A stretch of DNA of 64,000 bases from Linum tenue (Eukaryota > Streptophyta > Magnoliopsida > Malpighiales > Linaceae). A program made the translations under genes and the position numbers. Where the stretch lies: NCBI GenBank assembly GCA_946122785.1, contig CAMGYJ010000002.1, positions 40,078,495 to 40,142,494 on the forward strand, read 5' to 3'. Every line of letters starts with the position of its first letter. The first letter of the stretch is position 1. The notes beneath the pieces were generated by a model. The model was not told the DNA's origin and did no database searches. It saw only the letters and a list, made by a program, of their open reading frames with translations. Of the stretch, positions 1 to 9,967 are shown piece by piece.

Positions 1-85
1 TAGCGTAAAATCGGCCAAAGACATGGTAATTCAAGCTCAAACAATCAAGAAACAAAAGGGGAAAACATGTGCAAATACCGAGTCA
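1..85 (-). repeat. 3' LTR (first 85 bp in element orientation)
   Basis: Matches 4016-4100 at 84 of 85 positions by eye. On the minus strand it begins TGACTCGGTATTTGCAC, the normal TG start of an LTR, directly after the polypurine tract. The rest lies outside the window. Confidence 0.85.
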
Positions 86-88
86 TCA

Positions 89-104
89 AATCCCCCCACA
101 CTTA
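89..104 (-). other. Polypurine tract (plus-strand primer)
   Basis: On the minus strand the sequence reads AAGTGTGGGGGGATTTGA directly before the LTR start. A G-run with flanking purines at the 5' edge of the 3' LTR is the usual primer for plus-strand DNA synthesis in LTR retrotransposons. Confidence 0.75.
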
Positions 105-1320
105 ACTGTTTGCTTGTCCCCAAGCAAACCTAACTCAAACCAATGCAACTCTCCAGATCTCTATAGCAACAAACAACCTCGATCGTAGGTAGAGGACTTC
201 CTAGATCATTTAGCAACTTACGAGGGCAACCAACGCACAAGTCATCTCATAGCTTCTTCGGCGAGAGCACTAGTCTCGAGTCAGCATCATGGCAAATAGT
301 GAACAGAGGACAAATGAATCGTGGATGAAGAGACTCTCAAAAACAAAAGATCATGGACTCACATTTTTCAAGGTGCTCGATTTCCTTCTTGAAGATGGTT
401 GGAACCCCTTTTATTTCTTCTTTTTGCTTGTTTTTCTGTTTTTCTCTTTTCTTTTTTCAAGGGTTCCAACCTGTTTTTGCAGAAAACGGGGGCTCCCACC
501 TAGCAAAGGTTTTGCGGGAGCCCGGCTCTTACCGGCCATGCCAGGAGCAGTTGTCTCGAGCCTCGTGCGGGGGAAAGACATGTAAGGGGGCTGGAGGTAG
601 TAGGTGGAAATTGGGAACGGATTCCCGTCTCCCCTTACACACTTTCGCCCTATTCGCACGGGAGACGTCATTTAAAAGCACATTTTCGAGCACCTGTTAT
701 ATTCAAAACATGATACAAGAGTCCATGACAGGCAGAGAGTCCACAGCACCACACAATTCAAGGGTCCTAAGATCACTAATTCACTCAATCAACCAACACA
801 CTATGAAGAAGAAATGAGACGTCTTAAATGCATCAACATCCTCCATAGTGCTACACTACCTCCCTAGGTTGCAAACCACTACAGAGACTGTGAATTCAAA
901 GCATACTGAGCAGGTAATTGCAAGGAACACGTACTTGGAGCCCTCAAATTAAAAAATTTGGACAGTGGACTAGGCTCCAAGCACACAAACAGATCTAATA
1001 ACTTACCCGCATACGTAATCGAACATTCCCCCACACTTAAGCACGACATTGTCCTCAATGGAGGAAAGATAAGGAGGGTAGAACGAAGTTACCAGATCAA
1101 GGGTGAATGATGATGGACGGGGCAGGCGGTGCATTCCAGGAAGAGAGAGTAATCAGAACACAAACACCACACAAAATCTCACAAAGGTGGAGTTATTGAC
1201 TCTAAAATCAAATAACAAAACTGACTCGACCGAGGAGAAATAGAGAAAGAAATGCAAACCGACTGGTTGGGTTGCCTCCCAACAAGCGCTTCTTTCACGT
1301 CGTGAGCCGGACGATGGCTC
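105..1320 (-). other. Non-coding internal region of the LTR element
   Basis: No long minus-strand ORF is present between the gag-like stop and the polypurine tract. Two things stand out: a second polypurine-like run at 1027-1041 (minus strand AAGTGTGGGGGAATG) and a hairpin-forming motif at 1266-1290 just after the ORF. A T-rich stretch at 418-457 gives the short plus-strand ORFs here their low-complexity look; I do not regard those as genes. Confidence 0.6.
1266..1290 (-). other. Hairpin motif downstream of the gag-like ORF
   Basis: On the minus strand TTGGGAGGCAACCCAA forms a perfect 5-bp stem around AGGCAA, preceded by GCGCTTG. I recall very similar motifs just after the ORF in Athila/Tat-type plant elements. 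The conservation is from memory; the hairpin itself is visible here. Its role is unknown. Confidence 0.5.
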
Positions 1321-2535
1321 CTAAGTTTCGGTCCACCCCAAAACCTCCTTGAAGTTGAGGTTCTCGTCGATGAGGTGGAGTCTCAAGTCACGAGCATGTG
1401 GTGCGGCAGGTGATGAAGGCTCGTGCACTTGATGCAGATGAAGTCTCCACCCTCGAGACCTCTTCTTCTCTTCTCTCGTCTCATTGCCCCAAACCAGATA
1501 TGACAACATCGATTGACCACCATCGCGTCCACCAAGAGGGACCGATTTCGATGTGGCCTTGGTCTGGCAAAGAGACACTGCAAATGGGTCCTTGCTGAGC
1601 AATTCCTCGAAGTTTGGTGGGGATATCACAAGTAACTCATGGCCGGTGCAAGCCTCTTCCACCTCAACTTCGTCCTCAGCCTGGACGCCAATTGCTTCTT
1701 CAACCTCCCTTTCTTCTTCATGTGGTATCACCCCTGGGAAATGATCAAGAATTCCTCCTGCTTCGCTTTCGTCATCCTCCACAACCTCTTTCTGCACCCT
1801 TTCTTGCTCTTCTTCTTCTAGCACGGATTGGAGAGCAAGTTGCCAAGCAATTTTTTTCATGAGATCTTCTTGCATCTCCTCACTCATGCCCACCTCTTCA
1901 AAGCTCAGTGTGGGATGTGGGAAAGGGTGGCCGGCTACGACAGGACATTCCTGATCATGATCATCACGGGAGCTCTCCGTGACAACTTCTGTGTGCTCCA
2001 CAATGTCCTTGTAGCCTTCTTCTTCCTCGTCCTCTTCTAGTATGGTAGCAGACGGGTGATCTTGAGCAAGTTGTGAGCAAACTTGCTCCACCCACTCTGT
2101 TTGCTTCGCTGAGTGTTGAACAGCCTCCTCCATATCATGGAGAAATGAGGGATCGAAAGAGGAAAGGGCTTGGATTTGAAGATCCATCTTGCGATTGCGT
2201 CTCTCGAAGTCCCGAACGAACTGCTCCAAGAGAAGCCTAAGTTCATAGTTTGGATCTGGCTGTGGAGTGTAGCATGGCTCTGCAGAATGGCCCGTGAAGG
2301 CCGCCATGGGTAACTCCATCTCTGATGGCCCTTCTGGTTGTGGAAGAAAGTCTTCTTGGTAATGAAATTGTTCTTGATATGCCCAGGGGTCAGATTGTAC
2401 TCCGTAGTAAGGGGGTTGGTACTGGAACCCGAATCCATAGTCTTCTCCTCCTTGATTGCTCCAGGGTGTCTCGGGGTAATACCACTCGGATGGTGGTGGA
2501 TACCCCCAATGATTGGAGAAGCCATGAGGATCCAT
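1321..2535 (-). CDS. Acidic ORF of the non-autonomous LTR element (gag-position protein)
   Basis: This 404-codon open frame occupies the gag position, about 110 bp downstream of the primer binding site. The start is the Met that opens MDPHGFSNHWGYPPP. Residues 1-75 are rich in Tyr, Pro, Trp and Gln (low complexity). Residues 100-150 include a basic stretch (DFERRNRKMDLQIQ) and probable helix. Residues 165-310 are strongly acidic, with runs of Glu. I see no CCHC zinc knuckle and no recognisable capsid motif, so calling it gag rests on position only. An open frame of this length in a single-ORF element suggests selection until recently. The last 60 residues look like a frame end rather than a domain. 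Alternatives are an accessory ORF or a captured gene. Confidence 0.6.
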   Translation of the reverse strand: MDPHGFSNHWGYPPPSEWYYPETPWSNQGGEDYGFGFQYQPPYYGVQSDPWAYQEQFHYQEDFLPQPEGPSEMELPMAAFTGHSAEPCYTPQPDPNYELRLLLEQFVRDFERRNRKMDLQIQALSSFDPSFLHDMEEAVQHSAKQTEWVEQVCSQLAQDHPSATILEEDEEEEGYKDIVEHTEVVTESSRDDHDQECPVVAGHPFPHPTLSFEEVGMSEEMQEDLMKKIAWQLALQSVLEEEEQERVQKEVVEDDESEAGGILDHFPGVIPHEEEREVEEAIGVQAEDEVEVEEACTGHELLVISPPNFEELLSKDPFAVSLCQTKATSKSVPLGGRDGGQSMLSYLVWGNETREEKKRSRGWRLHLHQVHEPSSPAAPHARDLRLHLIDENLNFKEVLGWTET

Positions 2536-2647
2536 GATTCAGATCTGCACCAACAAAAACAAAAACACCCAAGTGAAAAGCAAGGGTGGAAAAGAAAAGA
2601 AAACCGCTAAAGTAACAAACTTCTGCCTTTCCTAATACTCTAGAAAG

Positions 2648-2665
2648 TCCCCGGCAACGGCGCCA
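2648..2665 (-). other. Primer binding site, complementary to tRNA-Asp 3' end
   Basis: The minus strand reads TGGCGCCGTTGCCGGGGA. The plus strand shows the 3' end of plant tRNA-Asp(GUC), ending in GGCAACGGCGCCA. It lies 6 nt inside the LTR edge at 2672, the expected place for priming minus-strand DNA synthesis. Confidence 0.9.
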
Positions 2666-2671
2666 AAAACT

Positions 2672-4100
2672 TGACTCGCTAAAACACAACTCCTAACAAT
2701 GGCCAAGTGTAACCAATGAAAGGGACTGCAGTATAGTGGCTCAAGTAATAAATATCGAATCCACGGGTCTCTAGAGTTACTATTACTCAGCTTCAGTTCA
2801 TTATCTAGCAAAACAGATCAAGATGAAAGAACTAAAACTACTCTAGCAAACTACAGTTAAAGTTAATCTAATTACAGGTTGGGAACTCACTTAGGTATGA
2901 TTCCCCCTAGTCACTAGCCAGATTAACGATTGATGATCTCTAACTTGTTTCACTTTCATTCACAATGCGGAGAATCCTTGACTAGACCTTGAGTCTCGAC
3001 TAAAGGAACAAGGCCCTCTTGAGTCAATTGCCTAGAGGGACGTATCCTTCTCTAGAACAATCGATCAAGGTGTTCTGAACTAGACTCCCTCTATCGAATG
3101 AGGTTCTTAATCGATACAAAGCAGTGAATCAACCCTCGACTAAAGCAATCGATCCACTACTATCAATCTATGGTGCTCTATTGACCTAATCAGGTATTCG
3201 CTCTCATAGGATCAAAGCAGAATCAATAATCTCGACTAAAGTAGAATTGAATCGTGAAAACATGCATAGATTGAATATGAACTCAAGATTATCAAGTCAG
3301 AGTACTCATACAATCATCCAATCAAACAAACATGGCTAGGGTTCCTCAAAACCTAAGTGAAGGGAAGTTACTCCATAGAGAAGAGAGAGACTGCAGTAAG
3401 AATCTTCAGATGATCAGTCTTCAAGTCTGGGCTTGATTCCCGAGCTCCAATGGCGAAGAAATCCTCCAAAATAGCTCCAAGAATGTTCCCAAGTCGCTCT
3501 CTCTCTCTAGGGTTCGTCCCTTGGGTGTTTGGGATCCAAAACCCAGCTCTCCTCTCTGTTTGGCTCGGAATCCGCTTAAAAACCAGACTTTCCCGACTCG
3601 CACGGCCAGGGTGCACGGCCAGGCTGGTCACTTGCACGGCCGTGCGTGGCCACGCACAATCCCGTGCGTGCCCACGCACAATCCCGCACGGCCAGAATTA
3701 TATGTTGCACGGTCGTGCGCCTCCCTGGTCTGCCCGTGCAGCTTGCTCAGCCTCTGTTTAATGCTTCGTTTCTCCCTCGTCCGGACTCCGAATCAGTCGC
3801 TGTTTGATCCCAGACGCTCGTAGTCTTGTCCTCTTTCGTTTCATAACAAGCTTGCATGATTCTCTGTCCATAAAGTGAGGTAGAAATCCATTCTTCTTCA
3901 GGTCATGCCCGAGTGTCTCCTCCCAAATCGTCAATTGATCTCTGATTGACTTGAAACTTGCGCCTATGCTTCACTTTATGTGCTAGGACCTGAAATGTGA
4001 CAAAGGAACACAACCTAGCGTAAAATCGGCCAAAGACACGGTAATTCAAGCTCAAACAATCAAGAAACAAAAGGGGAAAACATGTGCAAATACCGAGTCA
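2672..4100 (-). repeat. 5' LTR, about 1.43 kb
   Basis: Bounded on the plus strand by TGACTCG at 2672 and CGAGTCA at 4100, a 7-bp terminal inverted repeat with TG/CA ends. The edge at 4100 is confirmed by loss of similarity to the other copy a few bases later, where Copia coding sequence resumes. It contains a GC-rich block of GCACGGCC and ACGCACAATCCC repeats at about 3598-3720. ORFs inside it are chance frames. Confidence 0.85.
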
Positions 4101-5852
4101 TCAACAACAAATGAACGGTCAAGCACCACCTAATATTGATCTTGAGAATGAACCTAGCATAGATGAACCACAAGAAATCTCATTAAGAAGGTCTACAAGA
4201 AATCAAAGACCTGCAATTTCTGATGACTATGAGGTTTATCTTCAAGAGTCAGAACCTGATTTAGGACTCTATCATGATCCCGTTTCATTTTCACAAGCCA
4301 TGGAAAGTGAGCTTTCTGATAAATGGTTATCTTCCGCGAAAGAATAGATGAAATCTATGTATAAAAATGAAGTTTGGGACCTTGTTGATTTGCCTGAAGG
4401 TTGTAAAAGAGTTGGTAATAGATGGGTCTTGAACACCAAACATGACTCTAATGGCAATATCGAAAGACACATGGCCAGACTTGTTGCCAAAGGTTTTACT
4501 CAGAAAAGTATTGTTAACTATAAAGAGACATTTTCACCCGTCTCTAAGAAAGACTCCTTAAGGATTGTCATGGCAATGGTAGCTCATTATAATCTAGAGC
4601 TCCATCAGATGGATGTGAAAACCGCCTTTCTGAATGGGAATTTAGATGAAGCAGTCTATATGGATCAACTTGAAGGTTTTGTGGTTGAGGGAAAGGAACA
4701 TATGGTGTGTAAATTAAAGAAATCAATATACGAATTTAAACAAGCTTCCCGACAATGGTATATTAAGTTCAATGATACCATCACATCTTTTGGATTTAAG
4801 AAAAACATTTTTGATCAATGTATATATCTGAAGATCAGTGGGAGTAAGTTTATAATTTTGATTCTGTATGTTGACGATATCTTGCTTGCTACTAATGATC
4901 TTGGTTTATTACATCAAACCAAGGAGTGTTTCTCTCTAAGAACTTTGAAATGAAGGATTTGGGTGAAGCATCCTATGTGATTGGGATAGAAATATTTCGT
5001 GATAGATCAAAAGGAATGTTGGGATTGTCTCAGAAATCATACATTAACCGGATCCTAGAGAGATACAACATGGGTGAATGCTCTGCAAATGTCGTTCCAA
5101 TTCAGAAGGGATATAAATTTAGTCTCAAACAATGCCAAAGAATGAATTGGAATGCAAGAAAATGGAACACATTCCTTATGAATCTATTGTTGGAAGTTTG
5201 AATTATGCACAAACTTGTACCAGACTAGACATCAATTTTGCTGTCGGAAATGCTGGGCAGGTATCAAAGTAATCCAGGAGTAGATCATTGGAAAGCTACA
5301 AAGAAAATACTAAGGTATCTACAAGGAACAAAAGATCAAATTCTCACCTTTAGGAGATCTGATCACCTTGAGGTGATTGGATATACAAATTCAGATTATG
5401 CTGGATGTGTAGACACCAAGAAGTCTACTTTTTGTTATTTATTCCTTCTAGCTAGAGGGGAAATTTCATGGAGGAGTGTGAAGCAGTCTGTTATTGCCAC
5501 ATCCACTATGGAAGTTGAGTTCATAGCTTGTTATGAGGCTACGAATCATGGTTTATGGCTGCTGAATTTTATTTATGGACTTGGAATCGTCAACACTATC
5601 GCCAAGCCACTGAAAATTTATTGTGATAATTCCGCAGCGGTATTCTTCTCTAAGAATGACAAGTATTCGAAGGGTGCTAAGCATATGGAGGTGAAATACT
5701 TTGTCGTTAAGGAAGAAGTTCAGAAACAAAGGGTGTCGATCGAGCATATTAGCACACAACTTATGATTGCAAATCCATTAACAAAAGGATTGCCTCCTAA
5801 GACATTTACTGAACATGTCGAAAGGATGGGGATTATAGGAGGTCATGAATAA
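4101..5852 (+). pseudogene. Ty1/Copia polyprotein remnant (integrase tail, RT, RNase H)
   Basis: Translation of three frames gives the C-terminal half of a Copia polyprotein. First comes the serine/arginine linker after integrase (SLRRSTRNQRP). Then RT begins near 4348 with the NRWVLNTKHD block, DVKTAFLNGNL, and the catalytic YVDDILLAT at about 4867-4893. RNase H follows with NSDYAGCVDTKKST, an E in MEVEFIACYEA, and YCDNSAAV. Lesions: an in-frame TAG at 4345, a frameshift near 4940 and another near 5200-5240. The upstream part (gag, protease, most of integrase) is separated from it by the LTR element inserted at 4100 and lies beyond the left edge, if it exists. Confidence 0.9.
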
Positions 5853-6228
5853 AGTTATTTTATGTTTCATGGATTGACACTTTGAGCTCATTTATTTTGT
5901 TTCTGAAACACGAATCTTGTTTTATTTATTATGATCAGTATATATACATTATGCATTATGTGAACAGAAGAAGATTTTGTCTTTAGGGAAGACATTATTG
6001 TTGGACAATTATGACTACCTTGTTATGTGTCATATTAAGCATGAGACTGGTTTTGTGGTACATGGAAGGGACTATGTCGATAAATTGATATACAACCGCC
6101 ATGATCTTAATATAGCTTTCATAATTGATTGTGACTTTATGGTGAACCAAATCTTATGATGGATTTATCTTATGATGTGCACACTTATGTTTATTATTAG
6201 ACCTTGTGATATATAATGACACATGGGC
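5853..6228 (+). other. Copia 3' untranslated region
   Basis: About 375 bp between the RNase H stop and the polypurine tract with no supportable ORF. AT-rich, ordinary for this position. Confidence 0.6.
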
Positions 6229-6240
6229 CAAGTGGGAGAA
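6229..6240 (+). other. Copia polypurine tract
   Basis: CAAGTGGGAGAA immediately precedes TGTAAGCCC, the LTR start. This is the common plant Copia layout. Confidence 0.75.
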
Positions 6241-6624
6241 TGTAAGCCCAATTCCATAGGTCACTAGGGAATAATTGCGGCCCAAGTGTAACTATCACTT
6301 AATGGTTTAATATTTAAGGTAAGTCCTATATTGGTTAGGTTAATGAAAGGTAAATTCCTAATATACCCTCATGGTGGGTCTATACAAAGAAGCCCTAGGA
6401 TTGGTCCTCTCTCAACCCATTATATTGTAGAATTTCTTAGCCATCACGGAAATCTCTAAACCTAAAACCTAAAGGGGTCAAGAGGGAGAAACTCAATTCC
6501 GGTGATTGCTACTCCAACTGTTGCCGCCGCTCTCGTCATGGATCAAGTTAGGTTTCCTTGATCTATTACCGATTCGTGAAATCATCCAATTCTAAGATCC
6601 ATGCTATTATGATTTATGTTTACA
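6241..6624 (+). repeat. Copia 3' LTR
   Basis: Starts TGTAAGCCCAA right after the polypurine tract and probably ends at TTTACA (6619-6624), giving about 384 bp with TG/CA ends. The 3' limit is by motif only, because the 5' LTR is outside the window. Confidence 0.6.
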
Positions 6625-6730
6625 GAGCTTTCCATAAACCCAAACCTCCCTCCAACTTTGGGGACAAGGTGGAGCTTGCGAGCCTCAACAGACGAACCCC
6701 ATATAAAACTCCTAACCTTTTTTGTCAATC

Positions 6731-7820
6731 TCATTGCAGATAGAGACTAGAAACAAGGTTGATTACATAGGCGGGTAGGGAGTTCAACACAAAAGTTGCC
6801 AGGGTAACACACCTTGCTATAGAAAGGTGGTGACTTCTCCATCTTGCCAACTTATTGTCCATCAGTCCCCTGACCATGGAGGAACGGAATGCCCAAGTAA
6901 CATCCAAGATCCTGCATAAGAGGAATGCCAATACGTTGAGAAATCGAGGAGCCAGTGCTCCTTGGGACTTCGTCAGACACCTACATGACCAACTTTTTCT
7001 TACTACCCCGCTCACCAAAAGCTTGACAGGGATTGGTCTAAACAAATCATAATGACATCCCTTTTGCTCGCTAGCTTTTGAAAATAGGATCAAGTCATCA
7101 ACTAAAAATAAATGGGAGAGAGTGGAGCACATGTGGCAATAACGACCGTCTTCCAAGTCTTCATCCACTTCCCATGTAATCGTATGGCTCAGCCGCTCCA
7201 TACAAAGCATAAACAAATAAGGTGACAGGGGCATCCCTAGTGCAACCCCCTAGAAGACAAGAACTCTTTAGTGAACTCGCCATTCCAGCGCACCTACATG
7301 CTCGAGAATGAGACGCACCCGCTGATTATTGAAAGAGTGCAATAGGGATGCCAACCTCATTAAGATTTTTCTGGATGAACTGGCTATTGAGAATTTTATA
7401 GGCTTTTAGCCAAGTCGATCTTCAACACCTTCGCCCCTCTACGACCCTTCTTTAAGTTCATCGAGTAGACCACCTCTTTCAAGGTAATGAAATTTCCAGT
7501 ATATGCCTCCTTGGGACAAAGATCGATTGGGGACGATGCACCAAAGACCACATAAGAGGTTTAATCATGTTCACCAGACATTGGGTTAGTGTTTTTAGAC
7601 AACGTTACAAAAACCAATTATATGAAATTGTTGAATGGTCTTTGGGCTCTCCTTCTTGGGAATGAGAACAATTAGATTCTCATTTTCACCTACAATCCAA
7701 TCAAGGTTAGAAAACCATTCACAAACAAATTTGGTCATCGAGTCACCCACTCTTCCCCAACATCTCTAGAAGAAGAACGAGGGAAATATGTCTTTGCCAG
7801 GCGCAGTGAACCCTTTCATG
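6731..7820 (-). pseudogene. L1-type LINE reverse transcriptase fragment
   Basis: On the minus strand the frames include a degenerate KGFTAPGKD block, KVLKIDLAKAYK (RT motif A region), GMPLSPYLFMLCMERLSH (motif B), and LFLVDDLILFSKAS, where the usual F-A-D-D is V-D-D. Then comes the post-RT region with NKLARWRSHHLSIARCVTLA, like the segment after the thumb in plant L1 ORF2. Several stops and frameshifts break it upstream of 7234. Only the 504-bp downstream part stays in one frame. No poly(A) or target duplication is visible. Confidence 0.8.
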
Positions 7821-8055
7821 CTCTATAAGCGACAATGGCGATAGATTACTATATCACTTTATGATAGCCTAATTCCACCGTTATTTTATGATATACCAGA
7901 CTTTGGCTAACTGGACAAGTGGTGGTTACTATATCACTTTCTATGTTTCGCTAATGTGGCATTGTTGCAGTCCATGTCAATGAGATAGAGCAATGTTACT
8001 TTCATGTTAGTGACATTTTGCTGATGTGGCATCGTCACACCCTATATCAATATAA
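7821..8055. repeat. Imperfect local repeats, unassigned
   Basis: TTACTATATCACTTT occurs twice (about 7847 and 7928), and a GCTRATGTGGCAT phrase occurs near 7950 and 8018. This is a decayed tandem repeat of about 70-80 bp. I cannot assign it to a family. Confidence 0.4.
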
Positions 8056-8430
8056 GTTTCAGATAAACTCTCTGTGGTTGCTTGATTCAGAACGTTTTAA
8101 TCACATGATCAGTAGTGCACGCCATCTGGACAAGGTTAAACCTATTACAAATATGGTCTTCCGATTTGCCGATGGAAAAAATGTTAAAGGAGTTGGGTTG
8201 GTTAGGAAATCACATCTTGACTTACCGCAAACATTTAATGTTTCCAATCTCATACCTAACTTAGATTTAGTATCTCAACTTACTGAATAAGGTTGTTTTG
8301 ATTTGTTCGCACCATTTGAGGTTTTTACACAAGATCCGAAGATGGGGAGACACATCCGAAGGGAGAATAAGCAAGTGATGATTTTCACCTATAAGAATTT
8401 AAGAGCTCATAATGCTCATTTCCACCTGTG
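8056..8430 (+). pseudogene. Copia gag-pol fragment (protease to pre-integrase)
   Basis: SLWLLDSERFNHMISS resembles the Copia protease active-site region, which normally reads LDSGA.DHM; here the catalytic context is altered to DSERF. It is followed by VFRFADGKNVKGVG, then in the next frame by a pre-integrase stretch like DLFAPFEVFTQDPKMGRHI. It is broken by a stop at 8288 and degenerates after about 8430. It is not collinear with the Copia pol at 4.1-5.9 kb and looks like a separate old insertion. Confidence 0.65.
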
Positions 8431-9141
8431 TAGTCCAATCAGTAGGTCAGTCAGTAATCTAGTCATGTCCAGTCGTCGATTTTTTATTTTTCAACTTCGT
8501 TTGGTGGTGTTCGCCAATTATGGCACAATCGTTCAAGTCATCCAAATTTTGGTTGTCTTGTTGTGATGTTTTAAGATAATTTACATGGAAAGAATAATGT
8601 GCAAGTAGCACTACTATTGTTACAGAGCTTTTTCATATAACACATATGGATTCTTTCATGGTTATCAATATTTTTCTTTATTTATAGACCATGTTATCAT
8701 TTTAAATGAGTATATTTTTTACGTCTTAAGTCATATCTCCTTTTTTTTTGCTACTAAATATTTAAGTATGATTTTATCTCAACTTTATTTCTCCATTGAA
8801 ATTTTACATTCAAATCCTTGTGGTAAACTCAGCTCCTATCCCTTGTTGGAGTTGTATCATTCACGTGGTATTCTGAGTCATAAATCATGCGTTGGTGTTT
8901 CACAATAAACGATCTTGTTGAATGCAAAATCTACATGTCATAGATTTAACTCGAACCCTTCCTCTTAATTCTCATGTCATGTCTCGTTTTTGCCTGAAGC
9001 CATTGTTATTGCGCTTTGTTTTATCAAATACAAAATTACGATAATTTTGAATGAAAAGAGTCCTTATTTTTCCCTCTATTATATGTCTCCTGATTATTCG
9101 CTTGCTCTTATTTTTTGATAGTTTATGTTTTTTTCTCATTA
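8431..9141. other. No gene seen
   Basis: AT-rich sequence without a supportable ORF, RNA gene or clear repeat boundary. Confidence 0.5.
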
Positions 9142-9149
9142 TCCCTCAT

Positions 9150-9959
9150 CAATGCAGTCAAAATCGGGATTTTGATCGTAAAATCGTAGGATTTTAGGAT
9201 TTTACTTAGGGATTCCGATCCTGATTTTACTATAAAATTGATGGTCCTTAAAATCGTTCAAAATCGGGATTAAAATCGTTAAAATCATAAAATCGTACCA
9301 AAATCGGGATTTTGATCCTATGTGAACAAAATAGGGAGCTTGACCATATTCAAAACAAGCAGAATTGTTTCGGTGGAAAGGGCAATGACGGGGATCTTCT
9401 CATATATTTTTCCCATTAAAAGAACATGTGAAAATAAGAATAAAAACTAATTAGGGTTCGGCCAACCCCTTTCCCTTCTCCTTGTTTAACTCATCGGTAA
9501 AACAATTGTCAGAATATTGTTAGTGCGTAAGAATTAACATCATTATTAACAAATTATTATTAATGAATATATTTGTACCAAACCAATGACATTAATTATT
9601 TTATTGGATTTCAGTTATTCTTAGTTTTAAATCATGCTTAGTAGACGATGTCGGAATACTACTTTGAGTTAAACTACCTAGACACAACATGAAAAACAAG
9701 AGCCAAACCCCATGAGATCTATCCCTTCCTCATAAATTATTTTGAGTTACACATTAAATGACAATTAAAATGATGATTTTGGAACATTAATCTTGAAAAT
9801 TATCACTTTAAATGTTATAAGTCTTTGTGTTATTAATTATTTACCTTATTAATATTATCATATGTTAATTTCTATATGGTACTTAAAATCCTACGATTCT
9901 ACGATTCGATTTTACCCCAGTTTTTTATTTTAGGTAAAATCCCGATTTTAACTGCTTTG
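9150..9959. mobile_element. Non-autonomous hAT element with 8-bp target duplication
   Basis: Ends are CAATGCAGTCAAAATCGGG on the left and, reverse-complemented on the right, CAAAGCAGTTAAAATCGGG. The flanking 8-bp duplication TCCCTCAT is perfect (9142-9149 and 9960-9967). An 8-bp duplication and TIRs starting CA are hallmarks of the hAT superfamily. Subterminal AAATCGGGATTTT and AAAATCGT motifs are repeated near the ends, as transposase-binding repeats often are. It is 810 bp long with no transposase ORF, so it depends on another copy. Confidence 0.88.
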
Positions 9960-9967
9960 TCCCTCAT

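Larger units (their letters stand above)
1..4100 (-). mobile_element. Non-autonomous LTR retrotransposon (LARD/TR-GAG-like), 3' LTR cut by window edge
   Basis: Reading on the minus strand, the order is 5' LTR (4100-2672), a tRNA-Asp primer binding site, one ORF of 404 codons, about 1.2 kb of non-coding DNA, a polypurine tract, and the start of the 3' LTR (85-1, running off the window). Bases 1-85 match 4016-4100 with a single difference, so the insertion looks young. There is no protease, integrase, reverse transcriptase or RNase H anywhere between the LTRs. Mobility would therefore depend on enzymes from a related autonomous Ty3/Gypsy element; the Athila/Tat-like group is my guess from the primer site and general layout. 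It sits in reverse orientation inside a Copia element whose pol resumes at 4101. Confidence 0.85.

Noticed and set aside
3368..3823. ORFs of about 100 codons on both strands in the first LTR
   Set aside because: They overlap a GC-rich repeat block in an LTR and have no family resemblance.
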